Notes under the pieces: generated by a model
Databases searched by the model: none
What the model was told of the DNA's origin: nothing
Seen by the model: the letters and a program-made list of their open reading frames with translations, nothing else
Program-made: the position numbers and the translations under genes
Shown here: one piece after another, positions 32,300 through 44,000 of the stretch
Position numbering within the stretch: the first letter of the stretch is position 1
Layout: every line of letters begins with the position of its first letter
NCBI GenBank assembly: GCA_902651635.1
Contig: CACRSC010000038.1
Span: forward strand, 241,659 to 305,658
Direction: 5' to 3'
Source: Mastigamoeba balamuthi
Lineage: Eukaryota; Evosea; Mastigamoebida; Mastigamoebidae
DNA length: 64,000 nucleotides

Positions 32300-34076
32300 T
32301 TCTACCTTCATTTGGATGAATCCAAAGCTCTGTGGCTCAACCCCGCGGCACGCAAAGCCTCTCGCAGATTGACACTGTCGAGCTCCACGCCGCGGATCAG
32401 CGATGACATAGGCGACACAGGACAACGAAGGCGGAACAGTACAGTGTAGTGGGTGGGGGGCGTGGTGGCTCTACGAATCAGCGAGAGCCCACACACAAAG
32501 AAGCTCAGCAAGCCATAGGCACAGACGATCACGTTCATCTGCTGGATCATCTCGCTGGAGACCTGGTACGATGCCGGGATCTACGCCGCCGTGACACTGC
32601 TCGGTTTTTTTGTCTGGTCACAGCGGGAATGCGCTGCACGAGGCTTGTCTCCTCCCACCTCCGTGAGCCGCAGTACCGTCCACAATGACAAGCTTGCAGT
32701 CCTGTGGGCGGAACTGCGCTTCATGGAGGTGGGGAGGCGGCTGTCCTCGTTCCGTTCGATGCTTGCGGCTTACCTGCGGTGATGGTCAATGGGCCGTCGA
32801 CTCACTGCGCCGGTGCGTTCGGCCTCGGAGCTCGCGTCCGCCAGCGCCAGTGCGCACGGGCCCTCGCCGAGGCCCTGGCGACACTCAGGCGTAGCGTGCG
32901 GTGCTGGTCCAGGAACTGTTGCTGCGCAGCTCCACGTACGAGGCACAGGCGACACGGCGGATCTGCTCACTGACCTCCCCCCAGCTGGGCGTCCACACGG
33001 CGGCCACGGAATGCATGCTCGCCGAGCCCGCCCATCGCGGCGCAATCCTGGGGCGTACGTGGGACTTGCGAGCACGAGGTGGAGCTTGCAGGCTCCCCAC
33101 AACACAGTAAACAATACACAAAATGATACCGATTCCGCGGGTTCCAATCAGGCAAGTTGGCTTTGAGAGAGGCCCCCTCTTCCCCCCCCCCTTGACGTGC
33201 CCTGTCATGCTGTGCAGGCGCAGGTGGTGTGAGGCAATGGTTAACCGCGATAGTGGATAAGGCACATGCGAGGATGTTGATGGCCTCGTCCTGCGCCTGC
33301 ATGCGGTTGGGCACGTAGTCGCCGTTGCGCATCCACTCGGACGCGTCGACTCTGCGCGAGGAGATCGGCACAAGGGGTCAAAGATACGTCAGTGCTGCTC
33401 TCATGCACGAGAACGAGTAGTGGGCCGAGGAAAAAAAAGGTAAGTAGTTTTTGAAACGGATGCACTGTGGGTGATGCTGCATGCAAGACAGGGCGAGCCG
33501 CGTGCCCCCACAGGTGGAACTCGTAAGTCAGTTGTAGTCTAAATTGCAGACCTTCGCTGTGCCAGTGACCACAAAAAGGGAAACGCAGGCCACGAGTCTC
33601 TTTGTTGAAGTGCTTCTGTCCCTCAGAGGGGAGAGGGGTGTGCCCACGATGTACGACCAGCTTCTTTTTCCGCTCCACGATCCTTATGTATGACTGAAAT
33701 CCCTTAGAAAAAGGGCCTCCACGACCCCCTCCCGCAGCTTATGGGCCTCCAAACCCCACCTCTACGAGCCCTGCAGCGCCCACAAGCGCACTCTCCCAAA
33801 GCACGCTCCAACGAGCGCAGATGCATATGCGACCCGTGCGGGCTGAGCTCGCCGTCGGCCTCCCGAGGAAGATATTACGCATATCGGAATCGCGCACGAC
33901 AAAAACCCAACAAACTCGACGCAGCAGCACCCCGATCCCCCGCGGCCGCCAAGGTGCGGACCCGCGTCCGGTGGCGCCAAGACTTTATGCGAGCTGGCGA
34001 GCCACGGGTAGCCGGTGGTGTAGCCGGTGGTGAAGTCGGCCGTCTCCGCGAGGATTTCAAACCAGATCGGGTCCAT
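32300..34076 (-). CDS. Unresolved multi-exon gene(s), probable membrane protein
   Basis: Protein-like minus-strand segments occur in order: MDPIWFEILAETADFTTGY (from 34076), LVVHRGHTPLPSEGQKHFNK (from about 33678), ASEWMRNGDYVPNRMQAQDE (near 33340), GIGIILCIVYCVVGSL (near 33140), VSRKHRTERGQPPPHLHEAQ (near 32780) and a final piece with a membrane-like stretch NVIVCAYGLLSFFVCGLSLI ending at TAA near 32308. Plausible acceptors and donors lie between them, but I could not build one continuous frame. Plus-strand frames in the same interval also look partly protein-like (ISLETWYDAGIYAAVTLLGF near 32550). No family recognised. Confidence 0.3.
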
Positions 34077-34185
34077 TTCCTAAACCCTACCCGCGACACA
34101 CACACATCCGCACCCCCGCAACTGCAGAGCCCCAGCGCCACCGTGACCACTCGGCCCCATCGCGTCCGCCCCCCGCTGACCCTCC

Positions 34186-34824
34186 TTGGCCCCCCAGAGG
34201 TCCGCCGCTGCGCTCTCGATCGCGTTTCTGCTCATAGCCCCCAACAAATTCGTTTCGTATTCCCTCCCCCGCAGGCCTGACGCCTCAGTACTCCCAGCCT
34301 CACAGGGCCCCGAATGTGCACCGCGCGGAGCAGAGGACCATCGCTCCGGCCCCCTGCTGGAGCTGGACGTGGGTCGTCCGGATGCGCAGCTCCACCAGTG
34401 ATTTCCCCTTTGTCGTCGTCTTTTTCGTTTGTTTCTTCCAACACACCCCGCTTGTTTCTCTGCCGGCGTACCGCGCCCCTCAGCGCTCACGAGTATCGTC
34501 CTCGAGCTTGGTCTCCCCTCCTTGATGCCCCCTTCCCCCCCCCCCTCCCCTGCTTTCTTCCTTGGGGGCTGTGCAGCCCCGTCGCGATGGCCTCGATGCG
34601 CGCGGACGGCGGGAAAAAGTGAGTGTCTACAATGGGTACGCCCTCCGTAATCTGCTCCCCCTCAGCGCAACGTGTGACCATTCCCGTGCACTCACGGGGG
34701 AAGGACCTGCCGGCAACGACACCACACCTCACTCTGAGTCCCGCACGCACAAGCGCCCTCACTGACCCGCAGAGCTCGGGTGCTTTGTGATCCTGTCCTT
34801 GCGGATGGCGGATCAAGTGCCATA
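34186..34824 (+). CDS. Possible 3' exons of an unrecognised gene
   Basis: Three segments join in frame: one ending GPLLELDVGRPDAQLH near 34400, a short exon HPVAMASMRADGGK near 34580-34620 bounded by a pyrimidine-rich acceptor and a gtgagt donor, and KLGCFVILSLRMADQVP ending in TAA near 34824. The 5' start is unclear, perhaps in 33741-34180. No family recognised. Confidence 0.3.
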
Positions 34825-35215
34825 ATATTTGTCTTCTTACCGTCCCTCCAAAGAACTCGTGTTCTTGCAGCCTTCAATTCTCCGCTTCGTCTCAGCTAAT
34901 TCCTGATCACTGCGCCCTAACACAGAGCAGTACGCAGCTGTGCAACCGTAGCACCAGGTGCCCTCCGTCTCTCCGTCTGACATATCTCGCTTATCTGTCC
35001 ATCCATTCTGGCCCCCAATCACAACCTCAGCGGTTAACCACGACCTCTCTGCTTTCCCGCTGTTTCTTGCAAGCAGCCTGCAAACCTCCTGTAAACCGAG
35101 GAGGAGCTGCGAGAAGTCTCGCAGATACCATACTCCAAATCGCTGAAGGAGAACACTGCTGTTATTGGGCGAGGACTGGAGACATCAGCAGCACGGAGGA
35201 GAGCAGACAGCCCTC
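34825..35215. other. Intergenic, no gene seen
   Basis: Lower-GC spacer. An imperfect palindrome, ctgcgaga-ag-tctcgcag (35107-35124), is the only structure noted. Confidence 0.5.
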
Positions 35216-36286
35216 TCAAACGAAGGAGACCGGGGGCACGCCACGGTCGACAGAGCGGTGGTAGTGCACCAGAGGGGTTCCGAGAACCAGGCACTGCATC
35301 TTGCTGCCCCTGGGAACGCCAATCTTCTCATAGAACTGCGCCGAGCAGGTGAGCGTGGGGCATGCCAGATGAGAGAGCGAAGACGCACGGCCTGCAAGGG
35401 CTCGCTGGACATGTAGGCATCGAACAGCAGGCCACCCCAGCACGTGCCGAGGCCCATCGAGGAGGCCACGAGCTCCGCCGTCTCGAGCGCGATGGACACG
35501 TCGATGTCCTCCACGCGCCCGCCCTCGGCCACGTAGGCCACGAGAATGTGGGGGGCGTCCCTGGTCAGGATGTTCTGGCCTGCCTCGTACGCCTGCGGGA
35601 AGAGCAGTCAGCACAAATCATATTTCCAGGAATTGCGAGAATTATGACTCAGCGCAGGCATTTCCCGAGGGGGGTGCCCGTGCCTTGATGCAGGTTGTGT
35701 ACAGGTCGGCCTTCCTGGGGTCGCCGTCGGTCGCGCACTTCCTCAGCGCCTCGATGGTGTGGCTCTTGATGTCCTCGATCACCGAGGGGGTCTCGACGAC
35801 CACCCACCTGACCGCGCGGACGTTGTGCCCCGACGGCGCCGGCGCCACGCGGCGCAGCAACGTCATGATGACGTCGTGTGCCAGCGGCGTCTTGGAGAAC
35901 TTGCGCGTCGACCTGCGCTCGCGGATGAGCGCGGCCACCTGCTCGGGCGTGGCCCTCTGCTCCTTCTTGAGCACCGGCAGCACGCGCTCGGGGTCGACGC
36001 TCTTGAAGCTCAGCGCGCCCGTCGGGCACACGCTCTGCAAATTGCGAATTCAATTCGCACGAGGCAATTGGTGAGATATTTGGGAATGGGGGCCAGAGAA
36101 TCTGGAACGGCAGGTGGGGATCCGGACCACGCAGTGGTAGCACTCGAGGCAGTTCTGGGGAGCGGATAGACGGGGGGTGGAGCCGTCCGTTCCGGAGGAC
36201 AGGGCGTAGGTCGAGCAGTCCCTGACGCACTGGTTGCAGCGCACGCACTGCTCCGCGTCGATCACGATCTGCTTGCGGTCGCTCAT
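35216..36286 (-). CDS. Ferredoxin-nitroreductase fusion protein, copy 1
   Basis: Exons 36286-36128, 36034-35684, 35592-35389 and 35335-35216 give 277 residues. The N-terminal 80 residues form a bacterial-type 2[4Fe-4S] ferredoxin: CVRCNQCVRDCS and CLECYHCVSVCPTG, all eight cysteines present. The rest is a flavin nitroreductase (IRERRSTRKFSKTPL with the Arg-Arg-Ser FMN motif, APAPSGHNVRAVRWVVV, ALETAELVASSMGLGTCWGG). The fused ferredoxin would pass electrons to FMN without NAD(P)H; in Entamoeba and Trichomonas such proteins reduce nitroimidazole drugs. Intron 35593-35683 is GC-AG (AAG|gcacgg). It lies tandem with a paralogue sharing the exon lengths of its last three exons (351, 204, 120 nt). 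A TATA-like element lies 53-59 nt upstream on the minus strand. Confidence 0.9.
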
Positions 36287-36338
36287 TGGCTTATCTGCTC
36301 TTTTTGTCTGGCACTGAATCGAATCCCAACGGTCCAGC

Positions 36339-36345
36339 TTATAAA
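36339..36345 (-). promoter_or_regulatory. TATA-like element of nitroreductase copy 1
   Basis: Minus-strand TTTATAAG lies 53-59 nt before the start codon, the same spacing as the H2B TATA box. Confidence 0.4.
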
Positions 36346-36349
36346 CCAT

Positions 36350-36815
36350 CAGGCACCGCCATAAAAGGCGAGGCGAAAACTGGACCAGAGAGGAAAGCGC
36401 AGCAGAAATAATCCAGTAGCCCACACAGATTGTCCTTTCTGTTTGTCCCACTCGGGCTGTTTTTCTCTGGATGCTCTGAACATGATCGAAGTAGTATTTG
36501 TGCGAAGCCTGATTTTCTCTTCTCTGCACCTCCTTGCCCATCGATGCATCGCCGCAAGTGCCAAACATCCTGTGGCGCGACCTGGTCACGTGTGACACGA
36601 ATAGTCCCTGCCCACGGCGCCAGGCTTTGTCTCAAAGGTGCCACGCTACTCAAACAATAACCGTGAAAACACAGAAAAGCCCTATGGATCACCAGAGGGC
36701 ATTCCGTGACCTACATCCAGCTGGGGCATATCACACACTACCCTGGTAGCACTAGACACCTGTGGTACGAGAAAGCAGTGTTGTTTGGCCCACTTGGCGG
36801 CACACCCTCAGCAGC
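36350..36815. other. Intergenic between the nitroreductase copies, no gene seen
   Basis: Lower-GC spacer. ORFs on both strands lack coding character or family motifs. Confidence 0.5.
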
Positions 36816-37834
36816 TCAGGCGAATGCGATAGGAGGCACTCCACGGTCAACCGAGTGGGAATAATGCGTCAGTGGGGTCCCCAGCAGCATGCACTGCATC
36901 TTGCTTCCCTTCGGAACCCCGATTTCTGAGAAGAGCTGGCAGGGAGTTTGAACTGAGATTGATATCAAACGATTGAGGGTAATCCAGGTACCTGCTGAAG
37001 CGGCTCGTAGTTTTCGTAGGTGTCGAATACGACGCCGTTCCATAGCGTTCCGAAGCCCATCGCTGAGGCCACAAGCTCGGCTGTCTCGAGGGCGATGGCA
37101 ATGTTGATGTCCGTGCCGCGGCCTCCGCCGGGCACGTAGGCTACCAGGGTGTGGGGCGCGTCTCTCGTCACGACGTTCTGACCTCCCTCGTACATCTGCG
37201 ATTATTGTAGTGTTTAAACGACTCATCACAGGCCTTCCCCCGGGGCACGTGCCTTGATAAAGCCCATGATGGCCAAGGCTGTCTGGGGATCGCTCTTCGC
37301 TACGCTGATCCTCCACCACTGCAGGATCAGCCGCTTGAGGTCCTCGATCACCGCGGGAGACTCGACGACGAGCCACTTGACCTCGCGCCTGTTATGCCTC
37401 GACGGCGCTGGCGACGCCCTGCGCAGTAGCATCTTGATGGCGTCTCGCGGTATGGGCGTCTTGGAGAACGCCCGCGTCGACCTGCGCTCACGGATGAGCG
37501 CGGCCACCTGCTTGGGCGTGGCCCTCTGCTCCTTCCTGAGCACTGGCAGAACGCACTCGCAGTCGACGCCCTTGAAGCCCAGTGCACCTGTGGGGCACAC
37601 GCACTGGACCGATGGATGCCCGTCAGTCGAGGAAGGAAGAAGAGGGGGCTTGAGGCAGACCACGCAGTGTAGACACTTGAGGCAGTCAGGGGCAGTACTG
37701 ATCGGGGTGGACCCGTCGATCCCTGGGGAGATGACACAGACGGGGCACTCCCTGACGCACTGGTTGCAGCGCACGCACTTGTCCGTGTCGATCAGGACGT
37801 TGTGCGATTCGTGGGCAGTGGTGGGGACACTCAT
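36816..37834 (-). CDS. Ferredoxin-nitroreductase fusion protein, copy 2
   Basis: Exons 37834-37661, 37603-37253, 37195-36992 and 36935-36816 give 282 residues. Same architecture as copy 1: ferredoxin clusters CVRCNQCVRECP and CLKCLHCVCVCPTG, then nitroreductase (IRERRSTRAFSKTPI, ASPAPSRHNRREVKWLVV, ALETAELVASAMGFGTLWNG). Intron positions and three exon lengths (351, 204, 120 nt) are identical to copy 1, so the pair arose by tandem duplication. The serine of copy 1's PSGHN is arginine here (PSRHN), and Cys-Trp of GTCWGG is Leu-Trp, so flavin or substrate handling may differ. Intron 37196-37252 is GC-AG (AAG|gcacgt), at the same place as in copy 1. Intron 37604-37660 is 57 nt, in frame and stop-free. 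Confidence 0.9.
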
Positions 37835-37974
37835 GGCAGTGGAGATAAAAAAGAAAAGATGCGATGCCGCACTCTGAGCCCGGAAGTGCGTCTCCGTTTC
37901 TGGGCACATAGACGGTCACTGCCCAGTCATCCAATAGTCCAAGCACGTTTCCTTTTTTGGAGCAGCAAAACACT

Positions 37975-38058
37975 TGCCACTGAGGATCAACCGTCTTTTG
38001 ATAAAGCCGCCTGTGTTGTTTTTTATGTCCTCTCAGCCACGGTTGATCCTCAGTGGCA
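37975..38058. repeat. Perfect 20-bp inverted repeat
   Basis: The arm TGCCACTGAGGATCAACCGT at 37975-37994 is exactly complementary to 38039-38058, with a 44-nt spacer. It lies between the synthetase stop codon and the 5' side of nitroreductase copy 2. It could fold as a long hairpin in the synthetase 3' UTR. No target-site duplication flanks the arms. Confidence 0.85.
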
Positions 38059-38082
38059 TAGATTCAAAGGGTGATTTGTTGT

Positions 38083-41000
38083 TCAGAAGTACGAGGAGAG
38101 GAAGGCCAGAACGCTCGACATGTACTGCACTGTGATCTCCCCGCTGCCCCTCTCGAGCGAGCCCATCTCCTGCAATACCTTTGCCAGACGGTCGTCTCGC
38201 AATGCCGGGCTCGCCTCTGTTGTGTCCCTGCCACTGCTGCGCGTGCCCAGGACCACGGACAGCAGCCCCCACTTGGGGTCCGAGTCAGCAATTCGCGCGA
38301 ACTCGGCCGCAGAGACCTCCTTCAGCCCCCTCCCGTCCGCGAGCCTGCAGGCCTCGTCGACCAGGTCGGCGACCCTCGCCATTGACAGCGGGCTCGTGTT
38401 GACCACGTGGAACACCGTGGGCACCGCCATCTCCTCGTGGGCCAGCGCGAACAGTGGCACCCGCGCGATGCACCGGGCGGCGTGGTCCGCGGGGACCATG
38501 TCGACAGCCAGTGGGAGCTGCGGCAGAGGGTCCACGCATCTAACGCGCTCCCTGGCCATGAACCCCAGCAGCAGGCTCGCCCAGTCCTTGGGGTTGGATG
38601 CCCCGGTGCTCGTGCTGCCCGACACCTCCCCCGGGCGGAACACGAAGGCCCTGCAGCCAGCCCTCGCCAGCATCGCGCGCGACTCCAGTACCATCGTCTC
38701 GGCCACCCACTTGCTCTGCGGGTACCCGCCGGCGCTGCGAAGGGCAGTCGCTGGTACCACTTCGCTCTCCTCGACGATCCCCGTGCCGTCGAGGACGGAC
38801 GACGTGGACACGAACACGAAGTGCGCGCCAGACTCTGCGGACAGCTGCAGGACGTTTCGGGTTCCATCGACGTTGCTGGGCCTGTGTGCGGCGTAGTCCA
38901 TGACTGCGCTGACCATCGCCGCGTTGTGGTAGACCACGCAGACAGACCTGCGGACCTCGTCGAGGACACGGGGCTCCAGCCCCAGGCCTGCCTTCGAGAG
39001 GTCTCCGCAGGCCACGACGACGGACCGCCAGTCGTCCTCGTCCTGCAGCAGCGTGTAGCATCTCGCGTTCTCGCGGACCCTGCGGTTTGCGTCGTCGTCC
39101 GAAGCAGCACGGGCAACGCAGATGATCTTATCGAACTCCCCCGTGCGGACGAGCTCGGCAAGAAGGAAGGCGCCGAGGAACCCAGTGGCTCCGGTCAGCA
39201 GCGCGCTCTTGCCGGTGCTTCTCCGGGGGGCAGGAACCACAGCGCGCAGCTTCGCGAGCTCGTCATCGACCTCCTTGCAGAGGTCGACTGCAGCAGCCGC
39301 TTTGCTCTCGTTCTCCGTGGCCGCTCCGTTATCATTGATAGACGCAGCGATCGTACGGGGCGACGACTCGGACAACGCCTTGGCCGCCACGAGGATCCCG
39401 AACCTCTTCTTGATCCGCGACGACAGCGCGACGGCGACCAACGAGTTGCCACCGAGCTCGAAGAGCGTCGACGTCGCCGACACAGGGCTCTCGCACCTGA
39501 GCGCGGCACGGAACATCTCGGCCACCTCCTTCTCGGTGTCGTTGGCGGGCTGCTCGAACTGCGAGCTCTCGCCAGCGACTTCGCCGGGGTCGGGCAGCGC
39601 AGCCACGTCGACCTTGCCGTTCTTGTTGAGCGGGAGGCTGGGCAGGAACACGTAACGACGCGGTACGACGAACGACGTGAGGTGCTCCTTGACGACATCC
39701 GCGATCTGCGACGACAGCTCGCGAGTGTCCTCGGGCACGCCGTCCCGGCAGACCACGTACGCCACGAGCGCGCTGCCTCGGAGCTGCACGGAGCAGAGGG
39801 CGACAGAGGGGTGCTTGCAGACGACCGTCTCGACCTCTCCGAGCTCCACGCGCACGCCGTTGATCTTGACCTGCTGGTCGATGCGCCCAATGAACGCCAG
39901 CGTCCCGTCGGCGTTCCACTTGCACAGGTCGCCGCTGCGGTACACGCGGTCGCCGGGGACGAAGGGATCGGCGATGAACTTGGCCTGTGTCAGCTCGGGC
40001 CTGTTATGGTACCCCCGGGCGACCTGCACTCCTCCGATCAGCAGCTCGCCGGGCACTCCGATGGGCACGGGGCGCAGGTTGGCGTCGACGATGTAGATCC
40101 GGCAGTTGGGGGCTGGGTGCCCGATTGAGGGGTTGGGGTCCAGCGGCTGGATGACGCCCTCGGTGCACTGCACGGTGGCCTCGGTGGGCCCGTACTCGTT
40201 CCACACAGGCACTCTGATTCCGAAGTGCAGCTTCTCGCCGCCGGTCCTGATGGACCTCAGCGAGGCAGGGACACGGTCCTGCAGCCCCTGCTCGAGCTGC
40301 GTAGTCGAAAACGAGGCCATCGTGATGCCGTGGCGGTCGATGTAGTCGAGCAGTGCGGGGGTGTCGAGCTTGAGCGCGTCGTCGACCACGTGGCACACGC
40401 AACCTGTCCGCAGTTCGGGCCACGACTCGGACACGCCGGTGTCCCATGCCTCGCCAGAGAGGTATATCATGCTGTCGCGAGGGCCCATCGCCTCGCGCTG
40501 CTCCAAGCAGTACAGCATCGTCACAATCGACTTGTGCTCGACGATGACACCCTTAGGAGTTCCGGTCGTCCCCGACGTGTAGATCATGTACGCGGCGTCC
40601 TGCACATCGGCCCTGGGAAGCGTAATCGACGGCAGCTCTGCCTTCTCCTCTGTTCTGCTGTACACGTACTCGAGAATCTTGACGCACTGCGGGATGTCCG
40701 CTGCCATAACAAGAGCTGCCATGGTCGGATGGCTCAGCAGCACGCGGGCCCCAGAGTCTTCCACGAAGAACCGGATCCTCGATGGCGGAGTCTTGGGGTC
40801 GATCGGAACGTACGCTGCCCCGGCCTTGACCACCGCAAGCATCCCCACAATGTACTCGATCGACCTCCGCACCAGCATGCACACCATCGAGCCCCGTCCC
40901 ACGCCGAGGGCAACCAGCTCGCCTGCCAGCCGCGTCGCTGCTCTGTCCAGCTCCCCGCGCGTCATCGTCCGCTCGTTGTGCACCACCGCGACGGCCTCTG

Positions 41001-44000
41001 GATCCGCCGATGCCATCCGCTCGAAGGCGTCGTGGAGGAGCTCGTCGGGCACGGGCATCGTGCGGCTGTTGAAGTCGGCCACGACCTGCTTGTACTGCGC
41101 CTCCGGGAGCATCTCCACGTCGCCCAGGCGCGTGTCTGCGGGGCGAGTCGCGAATTCGACGAGGAGGTGTTGGTAGCACTCGACAAGCCTCTGGACCGTG
41201 CACTCGTCGAAGATGTCCGTCGAGTATTCAAGGGCGAGGGCAGTCGCGTCTCCGTCACGGCACACGGAAGCAACCAGCTCGAACTGGGCTGACCCACTCT
41301 CGCACAGCTGAGGAATCAGGGTGCAGCCGCCGATCTGCATCTCGGCCGACTCGACGAAGTTGAACATCACCTGGAACAGCGGCGACCGCGTGCCGCGCTG
41401 CACCTTCAGCTCCGACACCAGCTCGTGGAACGGCAGTCCCTGCAGCGTCTGCCCCAGCGCCACCTTGCTGTGCACGTGCGACACGAGGTCCTTGACCGTC
41501 GCCAGGCCGCCGGCTGCGTAGTTGGCCCTCAGGACCAGCGTGTTGACAAAGTACCCGATGACAGTGTCGAGCTCCTGCGCGGGCCTGCTGGAGACGGGGT
41601 AGCCGACCACGATGTCGTCCTGTCTCGTGATTCGGTGGAGCATCTCCACCCAGCACGCCATCATGACGCTGAACACCGTAGTCGACTGCTCGCGGGCAAC
41701 TGTCGTCAGCTGCTCCCACCTGTCCTTGCTGAGCTCTACGAAGGCGACTGCTCCCTTTCCGCTGGGCCTCTCGGGGTACGGCCTGTCGACGGGCAGCTCC
41801 AGGGCGGTTGTGCAGCCATCCAGCTCCACCCTCCATTTGGATACAAGTTCGTCCTTCTCCTGTGCGAGTCTGGCCCTCTGTGCAAGAGCGTAGTCGGCGT
41901 ACTGGATGGCCGGCTCCGGCAGATCGGCGCCCTCGTACATCTTCCGCAGTTCTCCGAAGAGAACAGTCGAAGAGATGCCGTCAAAGGCCACGTGGTGGGC
42001 ACCCAGGGCGAGCCAATGCGAGTCACTGCCGAGGCGGAACAGCGTCGCGCGGAACACGGGCCCGTGCTCGAGATCGTAGGGCGAGAGCAGGACGTCCTTG
42101 ACCGCCGAGTCAAGCGCGCTGCTCTCCATGTTAGACGCATCCACGTAGTGGAAGAGGGTGCTCGAGTCCTGAGGAGACACACTGGTGAACTGCTCGAGTT
42201 CGCCCGTGGATGGATCCCTTCGGTACGCGGTGCGGAGGACGCGGTGGCGAGTCGCGACCTTTGCCAGGCAGTCGAGAAGCAACTGCCCGTCCAGCGGCCC
42301 CTCGATCCGCACGGAGGCCCCCGAGTTGTAGGCGGCTGAGAGCGGGTCGGCGTCGTGAATGACCCACATCTGCTCCTGCTGCGACGACAGGGGGTACGTC
42401 CCCGACTCCACTGTAACCTTTGGAATGGCTTCCCCAGAGTCGAGCCTCCGCTCCGAGGTCGGGGCAACCAGCGCCGCGATCGCCCGCACGGAGCCGCTCT
42501 CGTTCAGGAACTCGGGAGTGATGCCGAGGCCGAGCTCTCGCTTGAGCATGCGAACCAGAGCGGTGGCCATCAGGGAGTTGCCGCCCAGCTCGAAGAAGTT
42601 GTCCGTCGCCGAGATGTGCGTGTCCTCAGTCGCCCGAAGCGCCTTCCGGAATAGCGCCGCCACCGCCTTCTCCTCCTCCGTCTCGGGCTCTCCGCCGTCC
42701 TCGCCGTTGCTCTCGGGCTGGGGCAGCGCGTCGATGTCCACTTTCCCGTTCTTGTTCAGGGGTATCCGCTCGATCACCACGTACTTGCGGGGAAGCACAA
42801 ACTTCGTCAGGCTCGCCTTGGCGTGCTCAGCCAGCGATTCCGTGTCGACTCCCTCCGCGGCGCACTTGGGCACGACGTACGCCACCAGCATCTTGGCCGC
42901 GCCGCAGTCCGAGTACACCACCGTGCACTGCTCCACCGAGGGGTGCTTGCACAGCACGCTCTCGATCTCCCCCAGCTCCACTCGGACTCCGTTCACCTTG
43001 ACCTGCTTGTCGATGCGCCCCACGTACGAGATCGTCCCGTCCGCGTTCCACTTGCCCAGGTCCCCGCTCCTGAACACTCGGCCGCCAGGGAAGAAGGGGT
43101 CCTGAACGAACTTGGCCGCCGTGACCTCTGGCCTGTTGTGGTACCCGTGTGCCACACAGGCGCCGCCGATGAGCATCTCGCCAGGGACGCCGATGGGCAC
43201 AGGCTGCATGTGCTGGTCCACGATGTAGATTCGGGCGTTGCTGATCGGGCGCCCAATCGGAGGATTGGCCTGCCGAGGAGGTACCTTGTACTCCGTGCAC
43301 ATGACGGTGATCTCCGTGGGGCCGTAGATGTTCGAGATTGTTCGCGATTGCAGACCACTGTGCAGCTTCTCCCCGCCGAGAGAGATGACCCGGAGTGACG
43401 CGGGGACCTCTCCTCCGAGTGTGTGCTCTCCGAGAGCAGTCGGCATGAAGCAGCACGTGATAAAATTCTCTTGGAGGAACTGCAGCAGCCTCTCGCGATC
43501 CAACTTTACCGGATCATCGACGATATGCAGGGAGGCCCCAGCAGATAGTGCTGGCCAGGTCTCTGCCACTGTTGCATCCCATCCTTCTCCAGCCAGCACG
43601 GTGAATTTGTCGTTCTGGGAGACGTTGTCTGCTCTGTTGCGGTATTGGACCAGGTTCACCACCGACCGGTGCTCTATAACGACTCCCTTTGGTGTGCCCG
43701 TAGTTCCGGACGTGTATATCATGTACACGGCTTCGTCCGCGAGTGCCCTTGGCAGCAAACGGTCCTGGAATCCGGCTTCTGCGCTCGAGCGTTCCTGAAT
43801 CATGACACAGCTGATACTTCCAGGTAGGTCCGAGGCCTTGATGAGAGATTCCATGCTGGGATGGCTCAGCAACACGCGGGACCCAGAGTCTTCCACGATG
43901 AACCTGACCCTCGACGGCGGAGTCTTGGGGTCGATCGGAACGTACGCTGCCCCGGCCTTGACCACCGCAAGCATCCCCACAATGTACTCGATCGACCTCC

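Noticed and set aside
37975-38058. Complete miniature transposon bounded by the 20-bp inverted repeat
   Set aside because: The bases outside the arms do not form a target-site duplication, and only one copy is visible in the window.
38407-40128. Long plus-strand frames opposite the NRPS (also 43861-45216 and 45487-47013)
   Set aside because: They repeat with the 3132-bp module period, as expected for shadows of the minus-strand modules, and show no independent domain.
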